From contig JBAMDO010000043.1 of NCBI GenBank assembly GCA_037074765.1, positions 41,001-105,000 on the forward strand: a DNA stretch of 64,000 nucleotides, in the 5' to 3' direction. The notes beneath the pieces are model-generated. The model worked only from the letters and a program-made list of their open reading frames with translations. It was not told the origin of the DNA and made no database searches. The position numbers and the translations under genes are program-made. The stretch comes from Mansonella perstans (lineage: Eukaryota; Nematoda; Chromadorea; Rhabditida; Onchocercidae). Shown one piece after another: positions 24,801 through 38,000 of the stretch (position 1 is its first letter; every line of letters begins with the position of its first letter).

Positions 24801-26420
24801 ATTCTGCACAGTTTGCAAACATATCGTTCCGATTAGTATAATACATGCTTTCATTTCCGCGCTGGTATTTAAATTTTAGTGAAAAATGAAATTGCTATAA
24901 GAGAGTCCGATGATTTTTTACTGAGACCATCATTCAGATTCATTCTTTTTCCGCTTCACTCCTCATTCTGATCCAACCACTTCAATTTATGGTTGGAACA
25001 AAATCCGTTTGGGAGAAAGAACTTTTTCGAATCTTAGAACCATAGAACTTTTTCCTGTTCTATCATTTTCTGCCTCTAAAATTTTCTTCATTTTGTCCTT
25101 TCGTTCCGTTCCTCAACTAAATTTTATTTTCTGTTTTTCTTCAGTAAACTAGGTAAGATAATGTCTCTGCCGTAACAATGGAAAAAGCTAAAAGTCAGCT
25201 TAGTTTGATTTCTGTGTTCTTTCACTTCATTGTTCTGATTGTTACTGCGAATTAACGCTGCAGTAAGTTGGCTTTGCTTCATCACATCAGATATTTATAT
25301 AGCAAAAAATATCAGTCTTATTCAATTTGAATATCAATTAACAGAAACAGGAATCCTGCTTTTTTCATCCGAATCTTATATAACATGAATAAAAAGTATT
25401 CCTCTTATCAGTTCCTGCATCTAGCACACCTACGATAGAATTACCGTCTTTATATATCTGAAAAAGATAGAAATCATGAATTTGTTTGAATGATTTGTCC
25501 ATTCAATTTGCCGTGTAATGCGCATTTCAGACCGCAAGAAGAAATGTAATAACATATATTTCTGTAAATATTTGTTATTATAACGTAATAAGTTAGTTTA
25601 TTCCATAAATTTTATTATAGAATAAATTTTATAAATTTTATTTCTTGTTGAATTTGAATGAAATTTGAATCGGAGTATGCCAAGATATTACAATGAATGT
25701 CAAGATTTCTCAAGTATAACTTTGTATAGTTCTTTGAGATGTAATGAAGAAGTTAAAAGATAGGTTAGATGGTCAAATTTTTAGTAGTAAGGCTTCAGTG
25801 GCTTTGAACATAGAAGCTTACTTTAAAGAGAAACGATTATTTATGGATAAATTTTTGTGATTTACTGCAAACTGATTCTTTAATACTTATGTTATTGCGA
25901 AAGCAATGCAAAGTGATAAGTTGATTTCAGACGTTATCTTATTCCAATAAATGTAACACCATCCTTTTTACCGGTCATTTACTGTTATATTTCGAGTTTC
26001 ATTCTAAAATTTGATCCATTAGGATTTTTTATCCATTCTTCCTCCATATTTAAATACAGATTGTGCAATGCTAGGAAGCCTTATTGGCCTGTTTTTTTTT
26101 ATTAACCTTATTAGCCTTTTTCCTTACCAAAAATTGAGTAAATACTACTAAATAAATGATCAACGATGACCTCTTCAGACAAATCATTTTCTTAGATAGC
26201 CGATATTTGATATCGTTATTTTATTTTGCTTAATATATTTGATAGTATTCATTTATTTTTCAAAAAAAAAATACATTTTTACTGAGTAATAAAAAAAGGC
26301 TAGATCGTTCACCGAGTGTTCATCTAACAAGGATCCTTATTATTTCAGATGCCAATGAATTGGTCACTTTTTGGAGCTTTACAGCACAGTAACGAACGAT
26401 CCACCAACGACGCCTAGGCA
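18897..26420. other. Gene-poor AT-rich region
   Basis: Frames such as 19853-20080 plus, 21793-22092 minus and 24658-24846 minus have no recognisable domain, no good splice pairing and compositions expected of AT-rich non-coding DNA. A locally more GC-rich patch at 21590-21700 encodes nothing I can identify. No RNA gene is seen. Confidence 0.4.
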
Positions 26421-26681
26421 TGCCTGACGATAAATACGTTCCAAATCATAGCGCACTGAAATCTGAAATGAAAATTAGAATATAATGATACCTTAATTTC
26501 GTTAATTAATACAGCCGGATCTGCACTGATATAGAAATCTTTCACTTCGAATAATAATGGATAGCAGAAAACAGTATCACCAAAATGTTTGAAAATTTTG
26601 CTTGTACTAAGAGGACCAAATGGCCGACCTGGTCCACCGCTCAAGCCCATTTTTTCATTCTTTCCCAAGGATTCAAAAACC
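26352..26681 (-). CDS. Unidentified two-exon gene fragment
   Basis: After a TAGTTTTAG acceptor (exon starts at 26681) the minus strand is open for about 60 codons, including GLSGGPGRPFGPLSTS and FEVKDFYISADP. A TTTCATTTCAG acceptor (26463) then opens a second stretch, RYDLERIYRQACLGVVGG, ending at a TAA near 26352. If the donor is GTATCATT, the intron is only 29 bases. If it is the earlier GTATTAATT, in the same phase, the intron is about 50 bases, which is plausible. Both pieces look coding, with low Asn/Lys bias and mixed residues. There is no family that I recognise and no obvious start Met, so upstream exons are probably missing from my model. Confidence 0.4.
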
Positions 26682-26693
26682 TAAAACTACTTA

Positions 26694-26865
26694 TATCCTG
26701 AGTATTATATCAAGTCATCCCGGAAGATGAAAGGTTACTTTCGGATGCTGCAGGGATATGCAGAATGTTACATGAGAATATCCTAAGTACTATATCAGGT
26801 CATTCATAGGGTTAAAAGATACTTTTGAATACTGTAGGAATATCCAAATATTCGATGAGAATATT
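26694..26865. repeat. Diverged tandem duplication, about 85-bp period
   Basis: TATCCTGAGTATTATATCA recurs 85 bases later as TATCCTAAGTACTATATCA. Both copies end in ATGAGAATAT/GATGAGAATATT and share AGATGAAAGGTTACTTT / GGTTAAAAGATACTTTT-type cores. It lies immediately 5' of the fragment at 26352-26681. Confidence 0.75.
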
Positions 26866-28235
26866 TTGAAGATTCCGGAAAGAAGTCTGCTTTTTAAACT
26901 CTTTGAACCGGCTTATTGTAATTTTCTTGTTACCACAGCTCATTTCGGAAAGTCGTTGCCGCCAATTATTGCCAACTCGCTCGCATGCGTGAGAAAAAAA
27001 TTTTTGAGTGGTTTAAGCGCAAATGTACGTACTCATTTTTTGCCACTGCGTTCCATTCCGTTCCGTTCCGTTCGTTATGCGATATCGCGGGAATTTTTTT
27101 GAAATTTCTTCTGATAATGATATGGGGAAGGAATAGGAAATACGTTGTTGCTTTATTCTTGATGTATTATTTTAGTTTCTGACGTGAAATTATTTTTGCC
27201 ATGCAATATTTATCGAGAGTTTATTCTCGAAAGTTCCAAGTCATTAAATCTTTGGCATTTCACATTAATCAGATATATTTAGGCCTTCCATGCAATAATA
27301 TAGAGCTCTCATCATTATTCAGAATTGTTGAGGATGGAAAAAAATAACATTTGGAAAGATAACCAATGTCTATTTTCATTTTCCAAAAATTAGACACGTT
27401 TTTTAGACTTTCCGAGCCCTATGCAATGACTGACTGCACTCCATTATTAATTAATGGTTATAAATACGCATTCTTCAGAAAAGTTTAGTTAAATCGTCAC
27501 AGTTATGAACCTAGATTCAGAGAAGTAGTGATTTCATACTAACGGCTTTGCATCAATTTATTTGTTGACCACTTTTCAGTCAGGAAAGTTCGAAATTTCA
27601 AGTTTCGGACTCTTCCTCATTTCAGAAAGAAATAAATTCATCACTAGCGTTCTCTTGAAGTTTAATTATCCATTATCGGTCGCATGTCGAATCTTCATTT
27701 TTCACCAATCCAGCACTTCGTTAATAACTGATAAATCCGGCAGGAATTAAGGTAGCAACATATGACTTTTTCAGGAAATATGTTGTCCTTCACTACCTTC
27801 AGATTCATGTTTTTCTGCTCATTATTCATGGAACATAGTTTCATTTTTTATGTTTCACAAATCAGGTGAACAGACTGATACAGTCGAAATTACATGCTGA
27901 ATGATAATTTTACTCAGATTAATGAAAGCTGCGAAAAATGAGAGTGAAAAAGAGGTTTTTTTTTTTCACAGTAGATACTCCAGCCTTTAACTTCATCCTG
28001 TTTTTAACAAAACTACAAATCTTAAGTTTAAAGCTTCTCCTTCAGCAATTACGAGATTTTATGATGCAATCTTTCAGAAAATTTTACATCTGCATATCAT
28101 TATACATTTATTTATATATAAATATAAAGTGAATAACATTTATGCGCATACGTCTCTAGTAACGACAAAACGTATCTCATTTCATATAGTGTATGAAGAC
28201 AAGTATCTGTATCAATAGATATATCTATATGTATT
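26866..28235. other. AT-rich spacer
   Basis: It contains a short TTCCG pentanucleotide run at about 27050-27075. No supported exon is seen. Confidence 0.4.
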
Positions 28236-28321
28236 ATGTGTGTGTGTGTGTGTATGTTTGCATATATGTGTGTATGTGTGTATGTTTGCGTATGTATGTA
28301 TATGTGTGTGTGTGTGTGTGT
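28236..28321. repeat. TG/TATG microsatellite
   Basis: A long TG-rich run with interspersed TATGT units. On the opposite strand it reads as His/Thr/Tyr repeats and should not be taken as protein. Confidence 0.95.
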
Positions 28322-28469
28322 TTTACTGCTGAGTGATCGGTCCGTTGTCCTGCTCGGTCACCATTTGCCGTAATGGTGTGACGACTGTACGCTCTACATA
28401 TGTGCTTTGAAAGAGCTGTGCTGCTTTTCCACATTGGTCGTCGGTGTCATCGTGGTTGCATTTGCTTTG

Positions 28470-28592
28470 TCAGGATGATGAATCAGCGTTACAATGGTTT
28501 TTGTTCACATTCCTTTTGTAAAAATGGCAGTACGCAGGTTTCTGTTGACTATTGAGTGAGTATGATTGTAAATTAGGTGGCTGAACGTTTGA
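28470..28592 (-). CDS. Possible 3'-terminal coding exon, unidentified
   Basis: Following a clean TTCCTTTACAG acceptor the minus strand encodes 40 residues and a TGA. The composition is polar (SNVQPPNLQSYSLNSQQ) with a short Cys/His-containing part (AYCHFYKRNVNKNHC). No partner exon or family is recognised. Confidence 0.25.
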   Translation of the reverse strand, partial: SNVQPPNLQSYSLNSQQKPAYCHFYKRNVNKNHCNADSSS

Positions 28593-31500
28593 CTGTAAAG
28601 GAATAAAAAAATTGATTCTGAATTTTCCATCCATAAATTTAGAATGCGTTGAGGTCATTTCTTCAGCTTAACGCTTATTTTGTCGGTAAAACCAGTTATT
28701 ATAATTAAGGAAACGACAACTTTATTTGATAACTCGAAACGATAAGATTCCATTGTAGTGTCGTAGATTTTTAACGGTAAAATAATTAGATACGGGATAA
28801 CAATAATAGATTGTTAGAGAAGGAAACCGATATTGATAGACAACTGCTTCGGTTAGTGGCAGAATATATATATATTATATATATGTACAGAGTACTTGAA
28901 AATAGGTTGAAACTTAAATGCCAGGTGTGCATCTATCTCCATGCTACAGATTAATTCTTCGCAATCTATATTTGATGTTTCGTACATTTGAAATGTAAAA
29001 AACTGATATGATCTCTCTCTCTCTCTCTCTCGGCATATATGTTGCAAATGAAACTTGGCAATTAAAAGATTAACTTTAAATCAGTTTACATTAAAGATTT
29101 CCCAAATATTATAGTAGACAACATCAACGATATACAATAGTGATAAATTACTTATTAATACAAATACAGAGAAGGAATTTCTGTTAACTGTATTTCTAAT
29201 TACTGAAATTTCATTTGTTATATACATACAGAGAGAAAGAACATCACAATTTTTTATTTCAAATTTTTTTGTACTTATGTTTTTTTTTATATTTCAATAA
29301 AATCTAAGGTTAATCGGATCACTCTTATAATAATAAGAGTCATTTCAAAATTAGACTTGGACTAAAGAAAGTCACAGAAGCTTCGAAAAAGTTGTAATCT
29401 GCAAAAAATAGAAATGAGCAGTGAGACTTCAAGAAGTGATGTTTAGCGGATCTGATATCACTTGAACTTCTCGTGAAACTTACTGAATTTATTTCAGCAA
29501 GTTCATTATGACTACAAATTTCATTTCAGAACCTAATTTTAAAGAAACTAATCTGCATGTCTCTTCTTAATTCCATTCTTTTTTTGTAACGATGTGAATG
29601 CGATTCTAATCAGTGCTGTAGGTAGTTATATGATTTAGCGGTTTTCCCCCATTTTACTGTTGAATCTTCGCATAATTTTACTAAAAAAATAAAAATTTCT
29701 AATCTTTTCTTATGTTTTCAAATTATTTTCCATTTTTTCATGTGTTTTCTTGTTGGATATTTTACTTATCTTTTTTACATTTCCCGCCGAAAAACGTTTG
29801 AATCATTTCGAGTTAATTATCGAAAAATTCTTTCTAGTGAGACGCAGCGTCTCACTAGAAAGCTGCCAAAACAAGTATGTCATATTTACTAGCAAATTAA
29901 TAAAAGCAAGAAAGTACACTGATGCGCCTGGTCCGCTTTACTGAGCCTAATAGGTCATTGATATTGCAGTATATGATTGGATATTATGACGAATTTAATC
30001 ACTGTTGTTATTATTTATTTTGACAGTTCGGACTGGTTTTTTTTCAGCTGAGCAGCTTGTCAACAAAAGAAGTTTGATAAAGACAATTTATTGACCAGAG
30101 CAGTTTACTAATTTCCTCTATGCATCATCAGCTGCTATATAGGTCGACAGCAGAATTCTATGTGAATTATGTAGTTCACTTGTTGTCTGTAAAAGTTGGT
30201 ATCGAATTTCCACAAATGAATTCTTCCTGCTAAAATGTAATCTCTGTTAGATATTTTACATGCTCTTAAAATCCAAACTTCTACATTACACTGCTGCATA
30301 TTTCGTATTGCTTACATACTGCATACACTTTAATTCTTTATCAATATCAATTGTCCAAAAAGTTAATGGCGCATTTTTTCTAAGAGAGTCGTGATACCAG
30401 CCAGCTAAGAGCTGTTCCTGACTTATCAAGCTTCTTCAAGAATAGATTTACGGGAGAACTTTAATTCATCCAATAGTTATCCTTTTTATAAGGGACTTTC
30501 AGCTACTTCTCTATTCTTCTCGATTTTTCCTCAGTTGTTCAGCTTTTGTTGTGGTAGGTTGATGTTGATACTATCACTTTCTTTCATTAACAATGTTTCA
30601 TGTTTGCCAAAAAGTGTAAAGTTTCATTTGATTTGCACATGGCACAGTACGCTTTAACAGGAATGAGTTTTTCTCTTTTTTTTTTTTTGATCGTTTAGGA
30701 GTGTAATTTCTACGCATTCTATTCCTAATTTTTCCTTTAGTTGTATAGCGAATTTTCCAATGGAATATATCTTCAAAGTGAGCGCTTATCAAGCGGTGAA
30801 AAGCTTAAATTGCTGGAAAACTAAACAGTGAATGTGTTTTTTTTTCTTACGGAAATCACTCTAGAACGACTTTTAATATTATTCTGTTCTTATGTTTTTT
30901 ATTGCTGTATAACAGTATGTGGTTTTGAAGGTTGAGAATTATGTTAGAGGAAAGACGAGTGAAAGTTTTAATCATTTAAGGTCGGTTTGAGCTTGAGGAA
31001 AGATTTTGATACTTACTTTTCTTGATATGGTACTGCCTAACCGTCACTAATCCTACGTTGAGCCAAAGAATTCGAGATGGGTTTAAGAGAGAATTGTATA
31101 AATAACGTTTGTTTTATTAACTGGACATTGAGTGGGAACAGATATTTTTGAATGATTATTTTTTTTAAGTTTACTGTTTTATATCATTTAATGTGGGAAT
31201 GTATCAGATTTGTTGAAGCGCTCCTTGGTTTTTATGCGCGGCGTTACTGTCTCCTTTTAAAGAAGACATGGACGATTTGAACCAACAATTGAAAGAAATG
31301 TGGCTCTGATATTCAAATGTTATAATCAAGTTTTAAAAAAAGCCACTTATTCTATTGCAATGTGAGATGCTATCGTTAAATAGAAGCAACAGTTTTCTCT
31401 GCAAAAGTTTTTAGGAGATGGGTTTTTTCTTCGGTATTTTAGCAATTACTTCACAATTTCCTGCACTTGACCATGTGCTTTTCAAGCTGTAATTACTTTC

Positions 31501-32028
31501 CATTTGATTCCAAGTAATAATCGGGTCGATTTACAGTTTTCGGATGTTTCCGTTTCTCCGATTTTATTTCAAGCGTATATTCACCGTTTTTTTAATGGAT
31601 GTTCAGTAGTCGGTTAAAACAATGCTAAATATTTTTAAATTTCTTGACCAAAAAACTGTATATTTTTCGTTTTGTAGTTACATTCAATTAGTCAGACATA
31701 GAGCTGGATAAAGAGCGAGGAAGATGGCAAAAAGTCCATTTAATTCAATAAAAATGATCTTTCAGTAATGTTGGAAAAATAAACTGGATAGTTTTTGCAA
31801 TACGTCACAGCTGTCAAGTTCATGATATCAACCAATTATGTACTGATCAGTATATATGAGTCGAAATTTACTCTGATTCTGTCGGAAAAAATAAGTGGAT
31901 AAAATTCAGAATTTATTGGTAGGTGGTAATTAGCTCTATCTCTTCACATTAATATATGGAACTACATTTTAGTCTTGTCGATATTTTACTAACAATGAAG
32001 TAGAGCTTATGGTATCGATTATTTTCAG
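28593..32028. other. AT-rich spacer with simple repeats
   Basis: It holds an AT dinucleotide stretch at 28866-28884, a TC run at 29010-29030, and the perfect palindrome at 29830-29862. If the caskin gene had ankyrin-repeat or SH3 exons they would be expected here; I see none. Confidence 0.4.
29830..29862. repeat. Perfect 33-bp palindrome (16-bp arms, 1-base centre)
   Basis: CTTTCTAGTGAGACGC is followed by a single A and then its exact reverse complement GCGTCTCACTAGAAAG. With only one unpaired base it would form a cruciform rather than a normal hairpin. I see no flanking target-site duplication or transposase. Confidence 0.95.
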
Positions 32029-35000
32029 TAACTGCAATGCCATCACGTTTGGATCGACGTTCAAGTTCTGCTGTAATGCAGCAAATACCACGCCATGTTA
32101 AAAAAGTATGTCATCCTTTATATGAAAACTGTTCATTCTTCTTGCCTAAAAACCTTATATATTCGAAGTTATGTCTTATGAGGTGCAAATTTCAACACTA
32201 TGATAGTGTTTGCTCCTTATCACTAATTTTGCCGAAATCTATTTGCTTATGGTATCATACATATTTATACTCATTTTTAAATCGGAAACTTCTGTCAAGG
32301 GATGATTCAGGTCTCAGTGCCTATAGTACCCGATATTAGCACTGATAAGTACGGGACATGTCAAACGAATATTATTGAAACGGTGGCGACAGGAGGCTTT
32401 TACAATTTGGAACATTCTGATATTCTGCAGCAAAAGAATGACCTATTGGAAGGTGAAGAATGTGACAAAAGTAAGCTTCATAGTTATCCTTTCGCTATAA
32501 AAAAATTTCCCTAAGTGAGCAGTCGAAATCTTAGATTCTCCATTTATTCAGTGTTCGTTTTTTGCTGAAGAATTCACAAGTTAGATAGGGCAAGTTATCA
32601 ATAAAATCAGTGTTTCAGTGGAAAGTTCTACTCATGGTTTTAGGAAGAAATTTATTTTATTTCCATTCGGATAATCGCCCATAAAAGATTTGAAATGAAT
32701 ATGCAGCTGTTAGACTTTGCACATTTGTTTGTTTCTCAAATTTTATGATTGTTTGCATGCTGTCTGCAACAAATTGTTCTTTTTTTTGTTTGTTGATTTG
32801 AGAAGGGACGAGAGGGGCATTTGATAGGAAAGAGCAAAAAGCATCTCAAACTGTATTTTATCTTAGTTTGTAGTAACCGCAAATATCCCGGAACGATTGA
32901 TGTTTTTTTAGACATTCTCATCAGCGACTCATTTAATAACGAATCTAATTATTTAGCTTCATAAAACAAAATACTTTGCTTAAGATACGAAAGTAGATAT
33001 ATGAGCAGTGAGACTAGATCGAATTCTAATGGAAAAAATTTGCTGTGAAACTTCTTATATGTGTGCTTAAGCTTCTTTTTTAACGTATCAGGACCATTAG
33101 ATTGCTCTTTTTCCCTTACTATAAATTGTGTTTCATTTTTTAATTTTTTTTATATTTTATATTCTTAGCATTGAATGATGTAGTAAAAATCTTCTTGAGT
33201 TTTTTTTTTAAACCATGACATTCAAGTAAATCTTTGAAGTAAAGAAATTTTTATTACCATCGACGATAAAAGAATACAAATGTAAAAAAAAAATTTGAAT
33301 ATAATACTTATAAGAGTTTTGTGATTCTTTGCATAAGCAAATCAGCTAGTTGCAGATACAAAGTCACTGCCAAATGTGTTACACATGCCATCCACCAGCA
33401 GGACAACATTGATAGTACCTCCAAACTTGTGCCTTAACGACGATCCATATTCACCTCATTCGGTATTCAACAGCAGAAAATGTTTGTGTCGCTTAATCTT
33501 TTATTTATTCTTCTATTCAAACTCTTTTACTTCATACAAACGCAAAATGCATATGATCATCGGGTAGACAACGAAACGGTTAAAGGAATACTTAATTTTC
33601 AAAAGGTGGCTACAGTATTTCTACTGCTTCTCGCTCGTTTCATTTCTCTCTTTCACTTCAAAAAAAAAAAGGCTTGATATTTATCAAATTATTTATTTTT
33701 GTTCTAAAATACATTTTTTTGTCACTGCTGATGAGAACACTCGAACTTTGAAGCTTGAGTTTAAACTACACTTTGGCTGTACGTGAGGCTTATCAGAAAC
33801 CTTCGGATGTCAGTGTTCAATTAATATATGAGGAATTTTTGGACTGATATACTTGTCGACCTGTACTTCTCTGAAGTTGTGATCTTAACTGTCATGCGTT
33901 TAATTAATACATCAGAACAAACAGTTATATCATTTTTCTTAATTTCTATTATTCTCATACTTATGCCATCTTTTCATCATTTACGCATTTTTTTTGCAAA
34001 TTGTTAAACAAGATACTTTTTTTTTTTAAATGATTTTATTGACGTTTTCTTTTCTGACAATTGACATAAGGGACTGCGGACATGGCGTAGTTAAACATAA
34101 CCTAGGTTAGTGAGCGAAAACAGTATTATGTTCTTTAGCAGTAATGTTGATTAGGATAACGATTCTTTTACGCTTTTATTATCGACGTGAATGATTGATA
34201 TCGAAATGATAATAGATTTGGGACGCTCATCACCATCGCAAATGCAAAAATTCTTGGGTAGCTAGACTTGATTACACATTCAGACACTCGAAGTTGATAA
34301 CGAATGAACCAAGTGGTGATGGACCTGTATTGCTAGTTTATACTATTCAGTGAAATCAGACTACCAGAACGAATAAAAAGTTTCTGTTTTCTAGACTTTA
34401 TTTTTTTTAGATCATTTTTACACTTATTCCAAAAATGTGTGTGGTTCACTGTATCTGTACTGGCTTGTTTTGTCTATTATCCGGTCTTTACCAACAATCC
34501 TCTGTCAGTTTCATAGTCTCGTCCATCTCGTATTTTAATTTCTTTATTTATGCGATAGGTATAGGTTCTGCTACCTACAGAATTAGGAAAACATGAGGAA
34601 TAAAATCATCAGAAGTGGTTTCTAATGGTTTAAAATTTAACAAAGAATTACTAATAAACAAAGCTTCCCATTAGTGGTGTCACATTCCATCATTGGATTA
34701 TTAAAATCAGTGAATCGGTGTTGTAGTTTAATTTTATAATGGTTTTAGGAAATTGCTGAATAAAGGGATGTAATTTATTTTTTTTTGTTTTGAGATTTTT
34801 TTTACAGAATGTTGTTCTTTAATCTTCTTTATTGTATGGCATGAGATGATTTGATAGCAGCATTGCTTTGTCAACATTGGTCATGTGATTGACTGTAGAA
34901 GAATCATAAGTTTTTTCTTTGAACATCCACTAAAACTTTAAACTGAGATGTAGTGGTACTCATTTTTCTTGTTCACACGCGCATGGCAATTCAGTGCGAA

Positions 35001-38000
35001 TATATAAGTAATCCAAAAGTAAAGTATTTTTAATCAACTAAAATACGCATTCAATTCATATTCATAAATGATGATAAACTGAGCTAGTCTTCGATGAACA
35101 TTTTTAATAGTATGATGGGTCAAATTTTCGAAAAAATTTTTACTGCGGGATGGGTCTTTCGGACTGATTTTTCTGCATCTCTGGTGTTTAATTGACCAGA
35201 TGTTGGTGCTAAGTTCAATTGCTCAGTGTTATATTGACCTGGTTTTTATGATTTCTATTTGTTTTCATTGTCGATGTTCTTTGCAATTTCCTTCTCGATC
35301 GTGATTTTTATTAAGGAAAGTATCTAACATATTCTTCAGACATGCATATAAAATAAAAATAACAGTGGTTGATCGTAACTCGAATAGAATATTGCTTTTC
35401 AATTTTTGTTTTTCAAAAATTTTTTTGTTTTACCAACAAATACAACATTTCGCTAAGAGGCTTGCTATGCGTTGCAAATTGTATAAAAAATAATAGTTAA
35501 TGGGAAAATAGTTTTAATTTGCATTGGATCACTTTCCAATAGAGGCAGGCGACTATCTTCATTTAGAAGAAGGACTGACTAGATTTTAGTTAACTTATAA
35601 TAATAAAACTAAGTGCAGCTGCACTGCAATATTGTCACTTGAAACGATTGCCGGCTGTTTTTATGGTTACGCACCGCGCTTATTATCATGTACGTCTTTT
35701 CATATAGACTTTCCTTTCAATCGGATGAAATCTTTTTATAAATTGTTTATCCTTGTGTATATCATTCAAGAAAAAAATTTGACTGTTTTTTGTAATCGAA
35801 ACTAGAAGGGTTTCAGATTGGAAACATTTCTTTTCTATGGAACTTCAAGGTAAGCAAGAGCTGGCGGTGATACTTTAATTTTTTGTGTACTACTGTTTCA
35901 TTTCAAAACCTGTTTTGCCACAGATTTTTATTATCAATTTTGATGACACGCGCAAAATGAAAATTTAAATAAACGTTTTTGTCGGTCATTGTTATTTTTC
36001 ACATTTTCCTCATTTCTTTCTATCTTTTGTTTGAAATTGTTCCACTATATGATGGTTCCATTTCCAGTCCATTTTTCGGACACTTCACTAGTGGACTAAG
36101 TGTTGATAAATGCTCCTTAAGCTGTGTGTGATGTTCTTTCTTATCCACAGTTTGTACATTTAACAGGGCGGGATTTTTGGGAATTTCGAAAGTTGTGTTG
36201 GTAAGTTCCTCTAACTCAATAAAAAGTGGTACATCAGTTGCATAATTGATGGTCTTTGTTTACTAATTATATAATTGCTTCTTCATAGTAATTGGATGGC
36301 GTAGTATGAACGGAAATTTGATAGATATTGATTTTCGATATTTTTCCATTCATTTTCTACCTTGCATTTTCAGTGTATTTGTCGAGAGACAAAAAAGCTA
36401 ACTAGAACATGAAGTAGCTATAACAATCAATTTGCAAAAAACAAAAAAAAAATGACTTTGAAATGATGACTACCAAACATTTTTTAAGATGTTCAGTTAG
36501 TATGATTATATTTGTTTCGTAAAATGATAATGCATTAGGCAGTTGTGCACTAAACTTATCATTTAAGAAACTGGTATTAATGTGGGCAAGATTTGGGATT
36601 GGCTTATACTTCGCACTGGCTGAAGCTATTGTAGAGTAAAGGGCTTGATGAATCAGGTCAATTCTACTTTCCCAACCAAATGTTACCTTTACCTGTTGCA
36701 GACCTCTTCGAACAAGTGTATATTTTGTAAAGAAGTTGTTATATTTTTACTTGTAGGATTTTAGTATTTAACATCTAATGAATTTCTTTCTTTTCGTCCA
36801 TTCAAATCTCATGACTTTCGTTCTCGAACCATATAAAATTTACAACGCTTCAGTTAATTATTTTCTGTGAAAATAATTGAACCTCTACTAGTTAATATTC
36901 GGAAAAAATTTTCTATATATATGTAGAAAAAAAAATATATATATGTACAACTGTTAGTCACAGAGGGTTTTTCAAGCGTAGAGGATATATTCAACGCTTT
37001 AACTAAAGAGCTTGCTTCGATAGAAGGCTTTAACGAAGATATTGCAAGTGAACTACATAAAAGAGCAAATATATTTTACTATAAAATAATATTTTACATA
37101 TATATATATATAAAGCCTTGAAAAATTTGTCAGGTTGTTCCATGAACTTCGAAAAAGAATGTCAAGGGAATTCCGTTGCTGTATCACAATCTTCATCGGT
37201 TGCTTCGAAACAACGATCCCTTTATGTCAGTGAACAGAATTCTGACAATTTGTCGTGTATTGAATGCCACCGGAATTCAGCCGGTTCTAGCTCGAGTCAT
37301 GGCAGTTCTTCTGGTTTCGAAAGTATGAAGGTGCTTGGATTTTTTCCTTTACTATTGTTTTCACAACATGCGATAATTTTTTTCATAATTGCTGTTGTAG
37401 CAACATCTTATGTATTATGGTTCATGAGTTTTTTCGGATTTTAGATTTTGAGACTTCATTGCTCCGTCAAAAATTAACGTTCGTAAGATATTTTTTAGCG
37501 AGATTTTTTTTTTAAGAATCTATGAGGTAAAAGAATAACATGACAATCAAAATAATTTTTATGAGCGGAGGTTAAGGGCCTTCATGGTGTTACTTTCTAA
37601 TTGAGTGAGAAATTTGATTACCTTGATAGAACTTTTAAATCGGAATCTTTGTAGTATTGCAGATGGTGGAAAATAATAACATTAATCTCAAGTATGTAGA
37701 ATAGGAATAGCAAATTTAAAAATTTTGACTGTTTGAGTAGTTAGCTTGTTCCAGAATGGTTCCTCGTTTGTTTGTTCAGCAATTGGTACTCAAAGCGCTG
37801 TTGGTAGTAATTCCTCATTTTTAAAAACTTCATCTGGTTTGTTCCTTTTTTTGATTTTCTCATCTCAAATAATACTTTATCGAGTTTGAGTAGTTTCAAT
37901 CAGGAATTTTTTGCAAGGTTGTAGCGTACTGTTCCACAAATGCTAAGTCTGTTTGCCTATGGGTATTGGTAATTTTAAGTTTCGGCCTTTCATTGCAGTA

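Noticed and set aside
28234..28434. Minus-strand frame rich in His-Thr-Tyr repeats
   Set aside because: It is translation of the TG/TATG microsatellite.
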